Below are positions 60,180-61,420 of a DNA stretch of 61,420 nucleotides, piece by piece. Where the stretch lies: positions 1 to 61,420 of the forward strand of contig CAVPWU010000006.1 in assembly GCA_963709665.1 (NCBI GenBank), read 5' to 3'. Every line of letters starts with the position of its first letter. Position 1 is the stretch's first letter. The notes under the pieces were generated by a model, which saw only the letters and a program-made list of their open reading frames with translations, had not been told where the DNA came from and did not search any database. A program made the translations under genes and the position numbers. The DNA comes from DASZIT01 sp963709665 (lineage in GTDB: Bacteria > Actinomycetota > Acidimicrobiia > Acidimicrobiales > RAAP-2).

Positions 60180-60893
60180 GTGGCTACGACATCCCGATAT
60201 GAATCCGTCTCCGTCAAGGGCGACCAGTTCGACGCCTATTGCGCGGTTCCGGAGTCCGGAAGTGGACCCGGGGTCCTTCTGTTCCAGGAGATCTTCGGCA
60301 TCAACGACAACATCAGGGGCCTCGCCGACCGACTGGCCGGTGCCGGGTACGTGACCCTGGCGCCGGACATGTTCTGGAGGATCGAGCGGCGCTTCGAGCG
60401 CAAGGACGAGTCCGGCATGGGTGACGCCTTCGCCATGGTCCAGCAGCTCGATTTCGGAAAGGCCGCGGCTGACATCCAGGCCGCCCATGCCCATCTGCTG
60501 GGCATGGGCGAGTGCACCGGGAAGATCGGTGCTGTGGGCTTCTGTTTGGGCGGGGCGCTGGCGTTCATGGCAGCAACCCAGAGCCGGGTCGACGGGCGTG
60601 GCATCGATGCAGCCGTCTGTTACTACGGTTCCGCCATCAACGACATGCTCGACCAGATCAGTGGCCTGGAATGCCCGAGCATGTACCACTACGGCTCGCT
60701 CGACGCCTTCATCACTCCGGGCAAGATCGACCAGGTCGAGGCGGCATTGCAGGGTTCCCCCGGGGTCGAGTTCCACCGCTACGACGCCGGCCACGCCTTC
60801 AGCAACTGGGATGCCCCATCGATGTACAACGAGGAAGCGGCCGGCGAGGCGTGGACAAGGACCCTGGACTTCTTCGGCCGCCACCTCCGGTAG
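60180..60893 (+). CDS. dienelactone hydrolase family protein
   Basis: A 237-residue alpha/beta hydrolase with the complete DLH triad: Cys122 in GAVGFCLGGALA, Asp175 in YGSLDAFITP and His205 in YDAGHAFSNW, plus Glu36 in LLFQEIFGIN. It would hydrolyse dienelactone or similar lactones, the step after intradiol ring cleavage. GTG 60180 is the start. No chlorocatechol genes adjoin, so the substrate is open. Confidence 0.9.
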   Translation: MATTSRYESVSVKGDQFDAYCAVPESGSGPGVLLFQEIFGINDNIRGLADRLAGAGYVTLAPDMFWRIERRFERKDESGMGDAFAMVQQLDFGKAAADIQAAHAHLLGMGECTGKIGAVGFCLGGALAFMAATQSRVDGRGIDAAVCYYGSAINDMLDQISGLECPSMYHYGSLDAFITPGKIDQVEAALQGSPGVEFHRYDAGHAFSNWDAPSMYNEEAAGEAWTRTLDFFGRHLR

Positions 60894-60931
60894 CACTTAG
60901 CGCCCCACTCATCCGCCGGTAGGGGGCACCT

Positions 60932-61384
60932 TCACACTCGCCGCTGTCGGAGCTCCGGAGGCAACTTGGAACCGCGGACCCAGTAGCGACGGACCCTGCC
61001 GATATCCAATACCGGGTTGTCGATCTTCACATCGTCCGATCCGAGTGCGTTCTCCATGTGGTGGTCCCGCTTCCAGCGGACGAAGGCCTCATCGGCAACG
61101 TTGGGTGGAAGGGGGCCAACAACAAGATGAAAGTGGGTATCTGATTGTGCCTGGAGCCGTGCGAGGAGGTCGCGGCAGGCTTCGTCCTCCGTGGCGTAGT
61201 CCATCCTCGTTCGTTCAGCTCCCCGATCTGAGTAGTAGACCTTCCAACCGCCAGGTCGGGTCGCCAGGACGTAGCACTCACCACCGTTTCGGTCGCTAAG
61301 CGCGTAGGAATTGGGGTTGATCCCCTCGGCATCCAATGTGGCGAGCAACTTGTCCAGGTCGAGGGGGCTCCCGTATTCAGCCAT
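60932..61384 (-). CDS. hypothetical protein
   Basis: A 150-residue acidic soluble protein: LDLDKLLATLDAEGINPNSY, GGECYVLATRPGGWKVYYSD, RTRMDYATEDEACRDLLARL. The GGWKVYYSDRG...EDEAC..LL pattern resembles small proteins found near polymorphic toxins and possibly immunity proteins, but no toxin gene is in the window. It ends 39 bp from the dienelactone hydrolase stop. Confidence 0.6.
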   Translation of the reverse strand: MAEYGSPLDLDKLLATLDAEGINPNSYALSDRNGGECYVLATRPGGWKVYYSDRGAERTRMDYATEDEACRDLLARLQAQSDTHFHLVVGPLPPNVADEAFVRWKRDHHMENALGSDDVKIDNPVLDIGRVRRYWVRGSKLPPELRQRRV

Positions 61385-61420
61385 GAGGAGTCATTTTGGC
61401 CCACTCACCCGGCGATAGAG

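Overview
The window is a GC-rich stretch of actinobacterial chromosome. Its content fits an uncultured member of the Acidimicrobiia: F420-type luciferase-like oxidoreductases, catabolic amidohydrolases, a SenX3-RegX3 pair, polyphosphate glucokinase, a ClpS-DUF2017 pair, and the 'GYWLVASDGGIFAFG' propeller repeat. GTG starts and 1-4 nt start/stop overlaps are very common. The taxon is inferred from gene families only; no rRNA is present.

Layout. (1) 1-6.4 kb: catabolic genes mixed with debris. These are an IS3 scrap, a phosphotransferase, an LLM oxidoreductase with one frameshift, a decayed DegT aminotransferase, a MarR-amidohydrolase pair with a palindromic operator, and an acyl-CoA dehydrogenase. 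(2) 6.4-7.3 kb: a seven-copy 28-bp tandem array that cuts off a decayed integrase. (3) 7.30-22.82 kb: a mobilisable genomic island in tRNA-Arg(ACG). It is bounded by a 34-bp direct repeat of the tRNA 3' end and has matching integrase arm sites (GGTTCTCACG) inside both ends. It carries an amidohydrolase and a class II aldolase as cargo, a truncated IS256, a MobF relaxase-helicase, a recombinase trio flanked by its own inverted repeats, an ArdC-type antirestriction protein, SSB, excisionase and integrase. Three of its promoters share a tandem GGGTGACG operator. (4) 22.9-34 kb: mostly core metabolism. There is a CoA-transferase/DUF35/Ltp-type thiolase operon behind a perfect inverted-repeat operator, a quinone oxidoreductase, a CHAD protein, polyphosphate glucokinase, an amidase-LLM pair and a P450. 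(5) 34-41.1 kb: a five-gene type IV secretion operon (pilin-like, TrbL, SCO6880, VirB4, VirD4/TraG) with no relaxase or integrase, ending against a 5'-truncated propeller gene. (6) 41.3-50.1 kb: conserved housekeeping genes senX3-regX3, serS, an ABC exporter, tlpA-like, ctaB, ctaA, clpS and DUF2017. (7) 50.1-56.7 kb: tRNA-Glu, tRNA-Asp and tRNA-Phe, then a second island in tRNA-Phe bounded by a ~96-bp direct repeat, with paired GTGCCAGA arm-like sites at both ends. It carries small unknown genes, a GNAT, an IS110 element and a HEPN-MNT toxin-antitoxin pair. (8) 56.8-61.4 kb: an HspR-like regulator and Hsp20, DUF899, dienelactone hydrolase and a small acidic protein.

How the parts may fit. The tRNA-Arg island has a relaxase but no mating channel. 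The 35-41 kb operon has a channel and coupling protein but no relaxase. One may serve the other; this is inference. A near-identical operator precedes the island's catabolic cargo and the chromosomal CoA-transferase/Ltp operon, suggesting that acquired and resident catabolic genes share a regulator.
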